A DNA stretch of 5,488 bases from positions 1 through 5,488 of the forward strand of contig JBCCEV010000211.1 in the NCBI GenBank assembly GCA_039030125.1, given 5' to 3'. Both the position numbers and the translations under genes were made by a program. Each line of letters opens with the position of its first letter. The stretch's first letter is position 1. Shown here piece by piece: positions 1-5,488 of this stretch. Source of the stretch: JBCCEV01 sp039030125 (GTDB lineage Bacteria; Pseudomonadota; Gammaproteobacteria; Ga0077536). Under the pieces are notes generated by a model that saw only the letters and a program-made list of their open reading frames with translations, was not told where the DNA came from and made no database searches.

Positions 1-1710
1 GCGGGTTTCCCGAACGCGGCGATTCAAACCGCATTGGACTACACGGGAGTCAAACCCGAGGAAATCGAAGTCGTCGCTTATCCCTTCTTGACCCACGATC
101 AAGAGATGTCGGCGATCGCCAAGAATATTGCTGAGAGCGCTGTCGCGTCGAAACCGCTGGCGCAGGGTAACGTTCGCGATCTGATGGTCCAAGCGCGGGC
201 CAAGGTTCCCATTCGCAACGGTGCTGTGCACGGCCTTGCCGATCCGAACCAGCGGATGAAAAAGGGCTTGCTCAAGCGCCTCGCCTACCGTTTTCTGGGG
301 GGGGATTCCTCGGTTGGCCGAGCGGTCGGCGAGCGCTTGATTAACGACTGGGCGAAACGATCAGAGGGTGAACACCGTAAGTGGCAGGAAGAGCTAGAGC
401 GCGGCGTCAAGAGCCTTGGACTACAGGATAAGCTCCGCCGCTACGAGCATCATGCCTCGCACGCAGCCAATTCTTATTTTGCAAGCGGCTTCGACCGCGC
501 ATTAATCGTGACCTTGGACGGCTACGGCTCCGGTTTGTGTGGTGCGATCAATATTGGAGAAGGCGGCAAGATTCAACGCCTTCACGGTTTTCCGTTCCCT
601 TATTCGCTTGGGCAGTTCTATGAAAACGTAACCTCGGCACTGGGCTTTCGGCCCGATCGCCATGCGGGAAAGATTGTGGGTTTGGCAGCGTACGGCGATC
701 CGCTAGTGCTCGATGACGTGCTGCGCGCTTGCATGCGTTTTGAGGATGGTGAATTTCGAGTAGCTGGGAACTTCAATTATTTTGTCGGGCGGGCTTTGGC
801 GGCTGAGTTTCCCATGATTGACGTCGCGGCCGCGTATCAAACGCTCCTTGAGGTGGCTGCCTGCGAGGTTATTTCTTACTGGGTCAAGAAAACGGGTTGC
901 GACGCGGTGGTCTTGTCCGGAGGGGTCACCGCGAACGTTAAGATGAATCAACGGATCCATGAAATCGATGGCGTCGAGAAAACGTATGTCTATCCCAACA
1001 TGGGCGACGGCGGTTGCGGTACCGGACTCGGTTATCTGTTAACCCGCAAAGCGCCCGGACCGCGGCTGGATTCTGCGTATCTGGGGCCTGACTATAGCGA
1101 GGAACAAATTGCCGCGGCACTGAAGGCTGAGGATCTGGAGTTTTCAAAACCCGACAACCTTGCCGCGGAGGTCGCTAGCGCTATTTTCAATGGCAAGGTA
1201 GTCGCCCGTTTTGGCGGTCGTATGGAATACGGTCCGCGCGCCCTTGGCAATCGATCAATCATGTACCACGCCAAAGAGCCGGAAGTGAATCAATGGTTGA
1301 ACAAGCGCTTGGGCCGCACTGAGTTCATGCCATTCGCGCCAGTGACGCTGTACGAAGAGCGCGAGCGCTGCTATGAAAATCTGAGCGGTGCGGAGCACGC
1401 GGCGGAATTTATGACCATCACTTTTGACTGCACGCCGTGGATGAAAGAGAACTGTCCCGCAGCAGTTCATGTGGACGGCACTGCCCGCCCGCAATTGATC
1501 CGGCGCGACCTAAACCCCGGGTACTACGACATTGTGAAGGAATATGACAAGCTCGCCGGCGTGCCGTGCCTGATCAACACGAGTTTCAATATGCACGAAG
1601 AACCCATAGTGTGTTCTCCTCAGGATGCGGTCCGGGCATTTTTAGATGGCCGGCTAGACATGCTTGCAATCGGCCCTTTTCTCGTTCCCCAGCCGGCCAA
1701 TCCCGACTAA
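1..1710 (+). CDS. NodU/CmcH family O-carbamoyltransferase, N-terminus cut by window edge
   Basis: Carbamoyltransferases of this family use carbamoyl phosphate and ATP to make carbamoyl-adenylate, then pass the carbamoyl group to a hydroxyl on a sugar, antibiotic or Nod factor in the cytoplasm. The frame is open from base 1 (GFPNAAI, typical of residues ~30-40 in the family), so the TTG at 34 is not the start and roughly 30 residues are missing. In the 569-residue fragment, the Kae1/TsaD-like N-terminal domain shows HHASH (150-154), TLDGYGSG (171-178), GKIVGLAAYG (223-232) and LSGGVTAN (305-312). The C-terminal domain begins near 399 with GRMEYGPRALGNRS (406-419) and has NTSFN (526-530). All expected motifs are present, so the enzyme looks intact. 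A G8 run lies in the coding region at 297-304. It is the first gene of the visible operon, 27 bases before the next. The family call is secure; the acceptor substrate is unknown. Confidence 0.95.
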   Translation, partial: AGFPNAAIQTALDYTGVKPEEIEVVAYPFLTHDQEMSAIAKNIAESAVASKPLAQGNVRDLMVQARAKVPIRNGAVHGLADPNQRMKKGLLKRLAYRFLGGDSSVGRAVGERLINDWAKRSEGEHRKWQEELERGVKSLGLQDKLRRYEHHASHAANSYFASGFDRALIVTLDGYGSGLCGAINIGEGGKIQRLHGFPFPYSLGQFYENVTSALGFRPDRHAGKIVGLAAYGDPLVLDDVLRACMRFEDGEFRVAGNFNYFVGRALAAEFPMIDVAAAYQTLLEVAACEVISYWVKKTGCDAVVLSGGVTANVKMNQRIHEIDGVEKTYVYPNMGDGGCGTGLGYLLTRKAPGPRLDSAYLGPDYSEEQIAAALKAEDLEFSKPDNLAAEVASAIFNGKVVARFGGRMEYGPRALGNRSIMYHAKEPEVNQWLNKRLGRTEFMPFAPVTLYEERERCYENLSGAEHAAEFMTITFDCTPWMKENCPAAVHVDGTARPQLIRRDLNPGYYDIVKEYDKLAGVPCLINTSFNMHEEPIVCSPQDAVRAFLDGRLDMLAIGPFLVPQPANPD

Positions 1711-1737
1711 GCCAATTTTCGCTTGGCGACTCTTTAG

Positions 1738-2097
1738 GTGCCGACATTAAACCGTGAGTTTGCCGAGCGTTTTGCGAAGCCGTGGATTGCCGCTTTTAAC
1801 GCGCACGAACTGGAGGCGATCCTTTCCCACGACAGTGACGATTTCAAAATGTCTTCGCCGGTTCTCGCTGAAACGGGCATTGAGGCCAGCGGAACCTTGA
1901 TTGCTAAGGCAGCGGTTGGCGCTTATTGGCAGAGGGCGCCGGGACCCCATCCCGATCTCAAATTTGGACTTCAACGGGCAGCCGTCGGCGTCGGTTCGGT
2001 CGCGATCATCGACCAGGGAGTGAGAGGGTTTTCATGCGAAGCCTTCTTTTTTGCCGACGACGCCCGCGTCTCTCACGCACTCGCCCATTACGCTTAG
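1738..2097 (+). CDS. NTF2/SnoaL-like small protein
   Basis: The 119-residue product has the layout of the NTF2-like superfamily (SnoaL-like). There is an N-terminal amphipathic helix with a conserved Trp and Asn-Ala-His (FAKPWIAAFNAHELEAIL, residues ~12-29), a following SDDFKMSSP segment, and a C-terminal strand pair ending in ARVSHALAHYA, which resembles the usual ending of these proteins. Members are small cone-shaped proteins that act as isomerases, cyclases or dehydratases, or only bind ligands; no specific reaction can be assigned here. The start is taken as GTG at 1738 because an in-frame TAG sits immediately before it and the next in-frame ATG (1849) would remove the first helix. No good Shine-Dalgarno sequence precedes it, so translation may depend on coupling to the upstream gene, whose stop is 27 bases away. 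It lies between the carbamoyltransferase and the LLM oxidoreductase, which suggests a shared pathway. Confidence 0.8.
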   Translation: MPTLNREFAERFAKPWIAAFNAHELEAILSHDSDDFKMSSPVLAETGIEASGTLIAKAAVGAYWQRAPGPHPDLKFGLQRAAVGVGSVAIIDQGVRGFSCEAFFFADDARVSHALAHYA

Positions 2098-2100
2098 CTT

Positions 2101-2105
2101 AGGAG
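2101..2105 (+). promoter_or_regulatory. Shine-Dalgarno AGGAG deciding the start of the LLM oxidoreductase
   Basis: AGGAG lies five bases before the ATG at 2111. It supports that ATG over the in-frame upstream ATG at 2051, which lies inside the preceding gene and would add 20 residues unlike the family's N-terminus. Confidence 0.85.
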
Positions 2106-2110
2106 TTTCT

Positions 2111-2926
2111 ATGCGCTTCGGAACTACGGTGAGAAATATGGGGCCGGCTGCAACCACCGATTGCATGCGCCACTGCGCGGCCTCTGCTGAGGCCGCGGGT
2201 TTAGCCCATATATGGGTGGTCGATCATGTCGCGATTCCGCCAGATGATGCCGAGGGCTCTGAGGGGCGCTGGATCGACCCGCTGGCGGCCCTCGCGTATT
2301 TCGCCGCGGCGACTACCACGATAGAGCTTGGGGTTAGCGTATTGGTGCTGCCTTACCGTGCGCCACTGATCACCGCTAAGTGGATCGCTTCGATTCAAGA
2401 GCTTTCCAAAGCACGACTGCATTTAGGGATCGGCCCCGGCTGGATGGATGCCGAGTATCAGGTGCTCGGCGTCGATAAGAAAAAGCGTGGCGTTATCACC
2501 GATCAAACGATCGATTTCATCAACGAATGCTTTGCAGCCAGCGACGATGTGGTTGTTGCCAATGAGCAAGCTTTCTTGTTTAGACCGCGCCCGGCAAAGC
2601 CTCCGATTTATGTTGGTGGTATGGAGGAGGTAGCCTTGAGGCGGGCGGTACGTTGCGGCGACGGTTGGCTGCCAATCGGCATCAATGCAGAAAAGCTAAA
2701 GCCCAAGATTGCGCGCCTTGAAGAGCTTTGCGCCGAAGCCGGAAGGGGGCCACTGAAAATTGTTTTAATCGGATCGTTACCCGATGATCAAAGCGAAGCG
2801 GCCGATCTGTTAGGGCAATGCGCCGAACTTGGCGCCAGCGACTATATTCAATCCTCTCGCTACGCAGAACCCAGTGAATTCGATGCAATCATGGAGCGTC
2901 TGCTCGATCTCAAGACCCAGATCTGA
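2111..2926 (+). CDS. LLM class flavin/F420-dependent oxidoreductase (luciferase-like)
   Basis: The 271-residue protein belongs to the luciferase-like monooxygenase superfamily, TIM-barrel enzymes that use reduced flavin or F420 to oxidise or reduce small substrates in the cytoplasm. Visible marks are the MRFG start of the first barrel strand, VVDHVAIP (36-43), the hallmark LGIGPGW...E segment (105-115) followed by LGV and KKKRG (123-127), PPIYVGG (164-170), and GDGWLPIG (183-190). The pattern looks like the group often annotated as TIGR03619-type F420-dependent oxidoreductases, but whether the cofactor is F420 or FMN cannot be told from sequence. Length is slightly short but normal for the group. 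The ATG at 2111 is preceded by AGGAG, and the gap to the NTF2-like gene is 13 bases, so the two are almost certainly cotranscribed. It is the last gene of the visible operon. Confidence 0.92.
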   Translation: MRFGTTVRNMGPAATTDCMRHCAASAEAAGLAHIWVVDHVAIPPDDAEGSEGRWIDPLAALAYFAAATTTIELGVSVLVLPYRAPLITAKWIASIQELSKARLHLGIGPGWMDAEYQVLGVDKKKRGVITDQTIDFINECFAASDDVVVANEQAFLFRPRPAKPPIYVGGMEEVALRRAVRCGDGWLPIGINAEKLKPKIARLEELCAEAGRGPLKIVLIGSLPDDQSEAADLLGQCAELGASDYIQSSRYAEPSEFDAIMERLLDLKTQI

Positions 2927-2937
2927 AGCTTCGTGCC

Positions 2938-2958
2938 AATCAGGGTCCGACCCTGGTT
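2938..2958. repeat. REP-like palindrome, CAGGGT-CCG-ACCCTG
   Basis: A perfect 6-base inverted repeat (2941-2946 with 2950-2955, loop CCG) is extended by AAT/GTT flanks with one G-T wobble, giving a 9-pair hairpin 11 bases after the LLM stop codon. There is no T-run after it, so it is a poor intrinsic terminator. The motif resembles dispersed REP-type palindromes mobilised by RAYT (Y1) transposases in gammaproteobacteria; this comparison is from memory. It could still stabilise the 3' end of the operon mRNA. Only one copy is present in this window. Confidence 0.5.
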
Positions 2959-3020
2959 CACCTCATACGCACGCAATAGCGGTCGGAAACCGTGCGCCAG
3001 CTTGGCGTTAGCATTTGCTC

Positions 3021-3167
3021 TCAAGTTGGTGGGAATGAGGCGATTCGTCGCGTGCAGTAGCTTCTGACCTGCTCGGCATTGATCATTGATTCCAGGCGCG
3101 ACAGCTCACGGGCCAGCGAAAAACGCGCTCGGCTCAACCGCTCAGGTAACGACTCTTCGCTGGTCGC
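3021..3167 (-). pseudogene. Possible coding remnant, 48 codons, unrecognised
   Basis: The minus-strand frame between TAG (3168-3170) and TGA (3021-3023) encodes 48 residues including SLPERLSRARFSLARELSRL and EQVRSYCTRRI. The composition (Arg, Glu, Leu, amphipathic helices) looks like real protein rather than random sequence. There is no ATG before residue 28; a TTG occurs at about codon 11. It may be the tail of a degraded gene, with the beginning lost or frameshifted, or a small ORF with a rare start. No family is recognised and chance is a real alternative. Confidence 0.25.
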
Positions 3168-3180
3168 CTACGACCCGCGA
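3157..3180 (-). terminator. Hairpin just after the CTERM gene, possible terminator
   Basis: TCGC-t-GGTCG pairs with CGACC-c-GCGA around a CCTA loop: nine pairs with one internal mismatch. On the minus strand the stem begins one base after the stop codon of the CTERM-type gene. There is no U-tract on that side; on the plus strand it is followed only by TTT. It may be a non-canonical terminator or an mRNA 3'-end stabiliser. Confidence 0.35.
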
Positions 3181-3181
3181 T

Positions 3182-4510
3182 TTAAGTGCGTCGCACATGC
3201 CTAAACGATAACAACCCGGTGCCTGCGACGCCGAGCGACAGCACCACCATCGCTGGCAAACTGATCGCGGGCACCTCCACTGGGGCCGCCGCCGCCACGA
3301 CCGTGATATTGAAAGCAGTGGTGGCCAAGCCTACAGTGGGGCAGGCATTGTCCGTGACGGAAAAGGTCACGCTATAGGTGTTGCCGATATCGTCAGGCAC
3401 CGGCGTGTAGCAAAAATCACCTTCGGCGACCCCCGGGGCATTGACGGTATTTAGGAAGAATGCGTTGCCGTCGTCGAGCGGTGAGCCGCTGGCCGTGAGA
3501 ACAAGGCTATCGCCGTCGGCATCGCTGGCCACGGCGCTACGGCATATCTCGGCGCCGACCGTCGCGACTGCATTACTGAGCGGCGACAACACCGGTGCGG
3601 TGTTGGTCGCGGGGCGGGCCTCAAAGCCGATATCGCGTAACGTTCGCCCGATCTGGACGCCGCCGCGAAACTCTATCGCTCGCAGGCAGATTTGCCCGGT
3701 TTGTGCCGCGGATGCCGTGAAACTCACAGTGCCGGTGTTGGTATTCAGGGCCACACCTGAAAACGTTGCGAGCGGCTGTTGGCCATCCAAGCCCGGCGCA
3801 TAATTGACCGTGCTGGTCAGGCCCGCGAAACAATCCACCAGTTCATACTGGAGTGCGTCGCCATCCGGATCGGAAGCAGCAGGTGATAACGATGTCGGCT
3901 GACCGGCGGTACCCACGGCGTAAGGTGGATTTATAAACGTGGGATTCGAGTTTCTGGGTGTCTCCGAAGCTACGACCTCGGCACCGAGCAACCAGCCGGT
4001 CGCGCCAGGGTCAACTAGTGTCGTCAACGTTGAACGTCGCGGCGAACCGCCTAGGAATACTTGCAGTAGACTGCCCGGGGCCGGCGTGGGAATCGTCACC
4101 GCCCCAGCGTAGATCAGCTCGCGAACACCGGCCGTCGAACCGCCTGGGACACTACAAGCGCTCGTCTCGCCAGGGCATAGGGCGGTAACGTCAGTATTGC
4201 TCAGCAGACTCAAGGGGACGAGGCCGGAGCCGGGTACAACCGCATTAACGCTTGACGCGGGTGCGGGCAGCGGGGAACTTTCACACTCCTCATAGACGGC
4301 GGCGCGCACCTGCCAGGTATTACCCGAGAGACTCTCCAGGCGGACGTCGCCACCAACGAAAGCGTCAAAAGCCTGGGCGGTGCCCGTAAGCAGGAGCAGG
4401 CCAAGGCACGCGTGCCACAGGCTTTGCCGCGGGTGGGCGTGGGTTGGTCGCGCGGCAGCGTCGCTGCCCCCATGCCAGGGATCAATAGCGAATGTTTGAT
4501 GAAAGAGCAT
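3182..4510 (-). CDS. Secreted protein with gliding-type ectodomain and IPTL/PEP-CTERM-like sorting tail
   Basis: The 442-residue product appears exported and cell-surface sorted. From the ATG at 4510, a basic N-region is followed by hydrophobic CLGLLLLTGTAQA with predicted cleavage after residue 47. Residues ~50-230 (GGDVRLESLSGNTWQVRAAV, Y73..C76, C112/C119, GVRELIYAG 128-136, NSNPTFINPPY 188-197, DPDGD 214-218, LQYEL) resemble the N-terminal ectodomain of many Bacteroidetes gliding-associated surface proteins. Ig/cadherin-like modules follow, with a second DADGD at 330-334. Eight cysteines in the mature part suggest disulfides. The C-terminus, VPAIS (413-417), about 20 hydrophobic residues and RHVRR, resembles IPTL/PEP-CTERM signals cut by exosortases. 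Upstream in-frame GTG (4552) and TTG (4561) starts are possible but would lengthen an already long N-region. Function is unknown; adhesion or matrix roles are guesses. The ectodomain likeness is from recall, not a search. Confidence 0.8.
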   Translation of the reverse strand: MLFHQTFAIDPWHGGSDAAARPTHAHPRQSLWHACLGLLLLTGTAQAFDAFVGGDVRLESLSGNTWQVRAAVYEECESSPLPAPASSVNAVVPGSGLVPLSLLSNTDVTALCPGETSACSVPGGSTAGVRELIYAGAVTIPTPAPGSLLQVFLGGSPRRSTLTTLVDPGATGWLLGAEVVASETPRNSNPTFINPPYAVGTAGQPTSLSPAASDPDGDALQYELVDCFAGLTSTVNYAPGLDGQQPLATFSGVALNTNTGTVSFTASAAQTGQICLRAIEFRGGVQIGRTLRDIGFEARPATNTAPVLSPLSNAVATVGAEICRSAVASDADGDSLVLTASGSPLDDGNAFFLNTVNAPGVAEGDFCYTPVPDDIGNTYSVTFSVTDNACPTVGLATTAFNITVVAAAAPVEVPAISLPAMVVLSLGVAGTGLLSFRHVRRT

Positions 4511-4598
4511 TTCGAAAGCTCGCTCATGGGTTGGGTAAGGCGGTGTGAGCACCTCAGGCAAGCGGATTTTAAAATCGGGCAGGCGCTGCTCAGAGCAA

Positions 4599-4604
4599 AC
4601 TATA
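4599..4604 (-). promoter_or_regulatory. Candidate -10 box (TATAGT) for the CTERM gene
   Basis: On the minus strand TATAGT matches five of six positions of the sigma-70 -10 consensus and lies about 90 bases before the ATG at 4510. No convincing -35 is found at 16-18 bases spacing, so this is only a candidate. Confidence 0.2.
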
Positions 4605-4644
4605 GGGGTTGCGCTCGGTCAGGAATACCCAAGGGCATCGCGCG

Positions 4645-4676
4645 TTGACGAACTTTAACAAATAGCGTTAAGTCAA
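4645..4676. promoter_or_regulatory. Nested inverted repeat TTGAC..TTAAC / GTTAA-GTCAA, possible operator
   Basis: TTGAC (4645-4649) and TTAAC (4655-4659) are mirrored by GTTAA (4667-4671) and GTCAA (4672-4676), with a 7-base centre and a 5-base bulge in the left arm. The outer arms also read as -35-like TTGAC on both strands. The location, upstream of the CTERM gene in an intergenic AT-richer patch, fits a regulator site or promoter, but no matching -10 is strong on either strand (TTAAGT on plus at 17-base spacing). Confidence 0.3.
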
Positions 4677-4718
4677 AACGCGCCTGTAATCATCCATCTG
4701 CGCGATTGCTTGGTAGGT

Positions 4719-4883
4719 TTAGGCACCGCTAAGAGCTTCGCGCTGGGATCGTTCGTAAAGCGCCAACAAGTCGCACAAAAAACGCCGACAGCGCCACCAG
4801 ACCAATTGCTTGAGGCCACGACTCATCGGTAACCCGAAACCAAGTGTCCTGTGCGGGGAGCGCCCTTTGAAACGACGCCCCAT
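4719..4883 (-). CDS. Possible 54-residue basic small protein
   Basis: An ATG at 4883, 16 bases after the stop of the PhyH-family gene on the same strand, opens a 54-codon frame ending in TAA (4719-4721). The product is Arg-rich in its first half (MGRRFKGRSPHRTLGFG) and then has an aromatic-basic helix-like segment (LVWWRCRRFLCDLLALYER). A GAGGG lies about 13 bases before the ATG, which is longer than ideal; a second in-frame ATG is at codon 20. The arginine-rich helix slightly recalls DUF1127-type small proteins, but the resemblance is too loose to name. It could be a chance ORF in GC-rich DNA. Confidence 0.25.
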   Translation of the reverse strand: MGRRFKGRSPHRTLGFGLPMSRGLKQLVWWRCRRFLCDLLALYERSQREALSGA

Positions 4884-4899
4884 GCAGTGTGCAGGGCCC

Positions 4900-5488
4900 T
4901 CAGATGGATAAATCCAAAAGGTTGTAATCGCGCAGCGTCGGTTTTACTGCGTCGCTCCATGAATAGTTCTCCATCTCATGGGCGAGGGGTTGATAAACGT
5001 AGGGCGTCTCATCTGGGAAGCGCTGCTGTCGTGCATTGATGGCATAGGCAATCAAACGCGCGCGCTCCTTAATCCGAGCTTCGTCGTAAATGGCTTCTGC
5101 GTTGTGTACGCCGCCCGCTTTCACGCCGAGCACTGATGAACGGCGGTGAAAGCCAAAATTGACCGTCACCCGCGTATCGGGGCTCGCATTCGCGAAGGAA
5201 CCATGCAGAACCTGGCGGTTATTGATCCCAACATCCCCCGGTTCGCAGATCATAGGGACCGCATCGGGCAGCCGATCGGTCCCGGCGGCTTCAACCATTC
5301 CTTTGATATCGACTCTGCCGAGCTTGTGGGTGCCCGGGACGACCCACAAACCATTGGCCGCAGTGCAGCCGTAAAGCTGCGCCATAAAATTAAATCCATG
5401 CGTGCCCTGATCCCAATTGGGGCTATCCCAATGAGTGACGCCGTCTTGATGCCACGCAACTGATGACCCCAACCCCGGTTGTTTGATA
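4900..5488 (-). CDS. Phytanoyl-CoA dioxygenase (PhyH) family oxygenase, C-terminal part
   Basis: PhyH-family proteins are cytosolic Fe(II)/2-oxoglutarate-dependent oxygenases that hydroxylate lipids, secondary metabolites or other small molecules. The frame is open to the right edge (IKQPG precedes the TTG at 5472), so the start lies outside; 195 C-terminal residues are present. In the fragment, the iron-binding HxD is in SVAWHQDG (H13, D15), VVPGTHKLGR (49-58) follows, and the second iron ligand is probably His95 in NRQVLHGSFAN. Arg106 (TRVTVNFGFHRR) is the likely 2-oxoglutarate-binding residue. The facial triad and Arg are intact, so the enzyme looks active. The end, DYNLLDLSI, precedes TGA at 4900-4902. 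It is transcribed opposite to the carbamoyltransferase operon and separated from it by the CTERM gene, so joint function is unproven. The substrate is unknown; the family call is secure. Confidence 0.92.
   Translation of the reverse strand, partial: IKQPGLGSSVAWHQDGVTHWDSPNWDQGTHGFNFMAQLYGCTAANGLWVVPGTHKLGRVDIKGMVEAAGTDRLPDAVPMICEPGDVGINNRQVLHGSFANASPDTRVTVNFGFHRRSSVLGVKAGGVHNAEAIYDEARIKERARLIAYAINARQQRFPDETPYVYQPLAHEMENYSWSDAVKPTLRDYNLLDLSI

Larger units (their letters stand above)
2959..3181. other. Intergenic region between the converging operon and CTERM gene
   Basis: No confident gene is seen. The interval contains a coding-like but start-less open frame on the minus strand (3021-3167) and a strong hairpin at its right edge (3157-3180), listed separately. 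No plus-strand gene or RNA gene is recognisable. Confidence 0.6.
4511..4899. other. Intergenic region upstream of the CTERM gene
   Basis: This stretch of about 390 bases separates two minus-strand genes. It holds a weak minus-strand -10-like element, a nested inverted repeat and a possible 54-codon ORF, each listed separately. No RNA gene, clear terminator with T-tract or plus-strand gene is visible. Confidence 0.6.

Noticed and set aside
34..36. TTG as the start of the carbamoyltransferase
   Set aside because: The frame is open back to base 1 and encodes GFPNAAIQTA, family-like sequence, so the gene begins before the window.
2051..2110. ATG at 2051 as the start of the LLM oxidoreductase
   Set aside because: It lies inside the NTF2-like gene and adds 20 residues unlike the family; the ATG at 2111 has AGGAG at ideal spacing and the expected MRFG start.
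2938..2958. Palindrome as an intrinsic terminator of the plus-strand operon
   Set aside because: No T-tract follows on the plus strand, so a REP-like or mRNA-stabilising role is more likely than intrinsic termination.
3441..3803. 120-codon plus-strand ORF antisense to the CTERM gene
   Set aside because: It is antisense to a gene with a clear signal peptide, DxDGD modules and C-terminal tail; its translation shows no family features.
4210..4527. 105-codon minus-strand ORF overlapping the CTERM gene
   Set aside because: It is a frame-shadow of the secreted-protein gene with low-complexity Arg/Pro-rich composition and no recognisable domain.
4740..4763. GCGCT...AGCGC as a terminator for PhyH
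   Set aside because: It has only a 5-base stem with a 14-base loop and no T-run; too weak to call.
5146..5463. 105-codon plus-strand ORF antisense to the PhyH gene
   Set aside because: The opposite strand carries intact PhyH catalytic motifs; this frame shows no domain.
5470..5472. TTG as the start of the PhyH-family gene
   Set aside because: The frame continues to the right edge, and about 100 N-terminal residues of the family are missing.

Overview
The window looks like bacterial chromosomal (or metagenome-contig) DNA of moderately high GC content, probably from a proteobacterium and possibly a gammaproteobacterium. That lineage is an inference from the gene style, the IPTL/PEP-CTERM-like sorting tail on one protein and a REP-like palindrome; no rRNA or other marker fixes it. 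No tRNA, rRNA, CRISPR array, complete transposon or replication origin is visible.

Left part (1-2926, plus strand): three closely spaced co-directional genes form a likely operon. They are a NodU/CmcH-type O-carbamoyltransferase whose first residues lie before the window, a small NTF2/SnoaL-like protein, and a luciferase-like (LLM class) flavin/F420-dependent oxidoreductase with a clear Shine-Dalgarno sequence. The gaps are 27 and 13 bases. The combination suggests tailoring of a small molecule or glycan (carbamoylation plus a redox step), but the substrate cannot be read from the sequence.

Middle part (2927-4510): an intergenic stretch of about 255 bases holds a perfect CAGGGT-CCG-ACCCTG palindrome and a coding-like minus-strand remnant. 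Next comes a minus-strand gene for a secreted, cysteine-containing protein. It has a signal peptide, a putative N-terminal domain resembling the ectodomains of Bacteroidetes gliding-associated proteins, two DxDGD-containing Ig/cadherin-like modules and a C-terminal VPAIS / hydrophobic / RR tail that looks like an exosortase sorting signal.

Right part (4511-5488): an intergenic stretch of about 390 bases holds a nested inverted repeat, weak promoter-like elements and a possible 54-codon ORF. It is followed by the C-terminal 195 residues of a minus-strand phytanoyl-CoA dioxygenase (PhyH) family Fe(II)/2-oxoglutarate oxygenase whose start lies beyond the right edge. The plus-strand operon and the minus-strand genes converge on the 2927-3181 interval.
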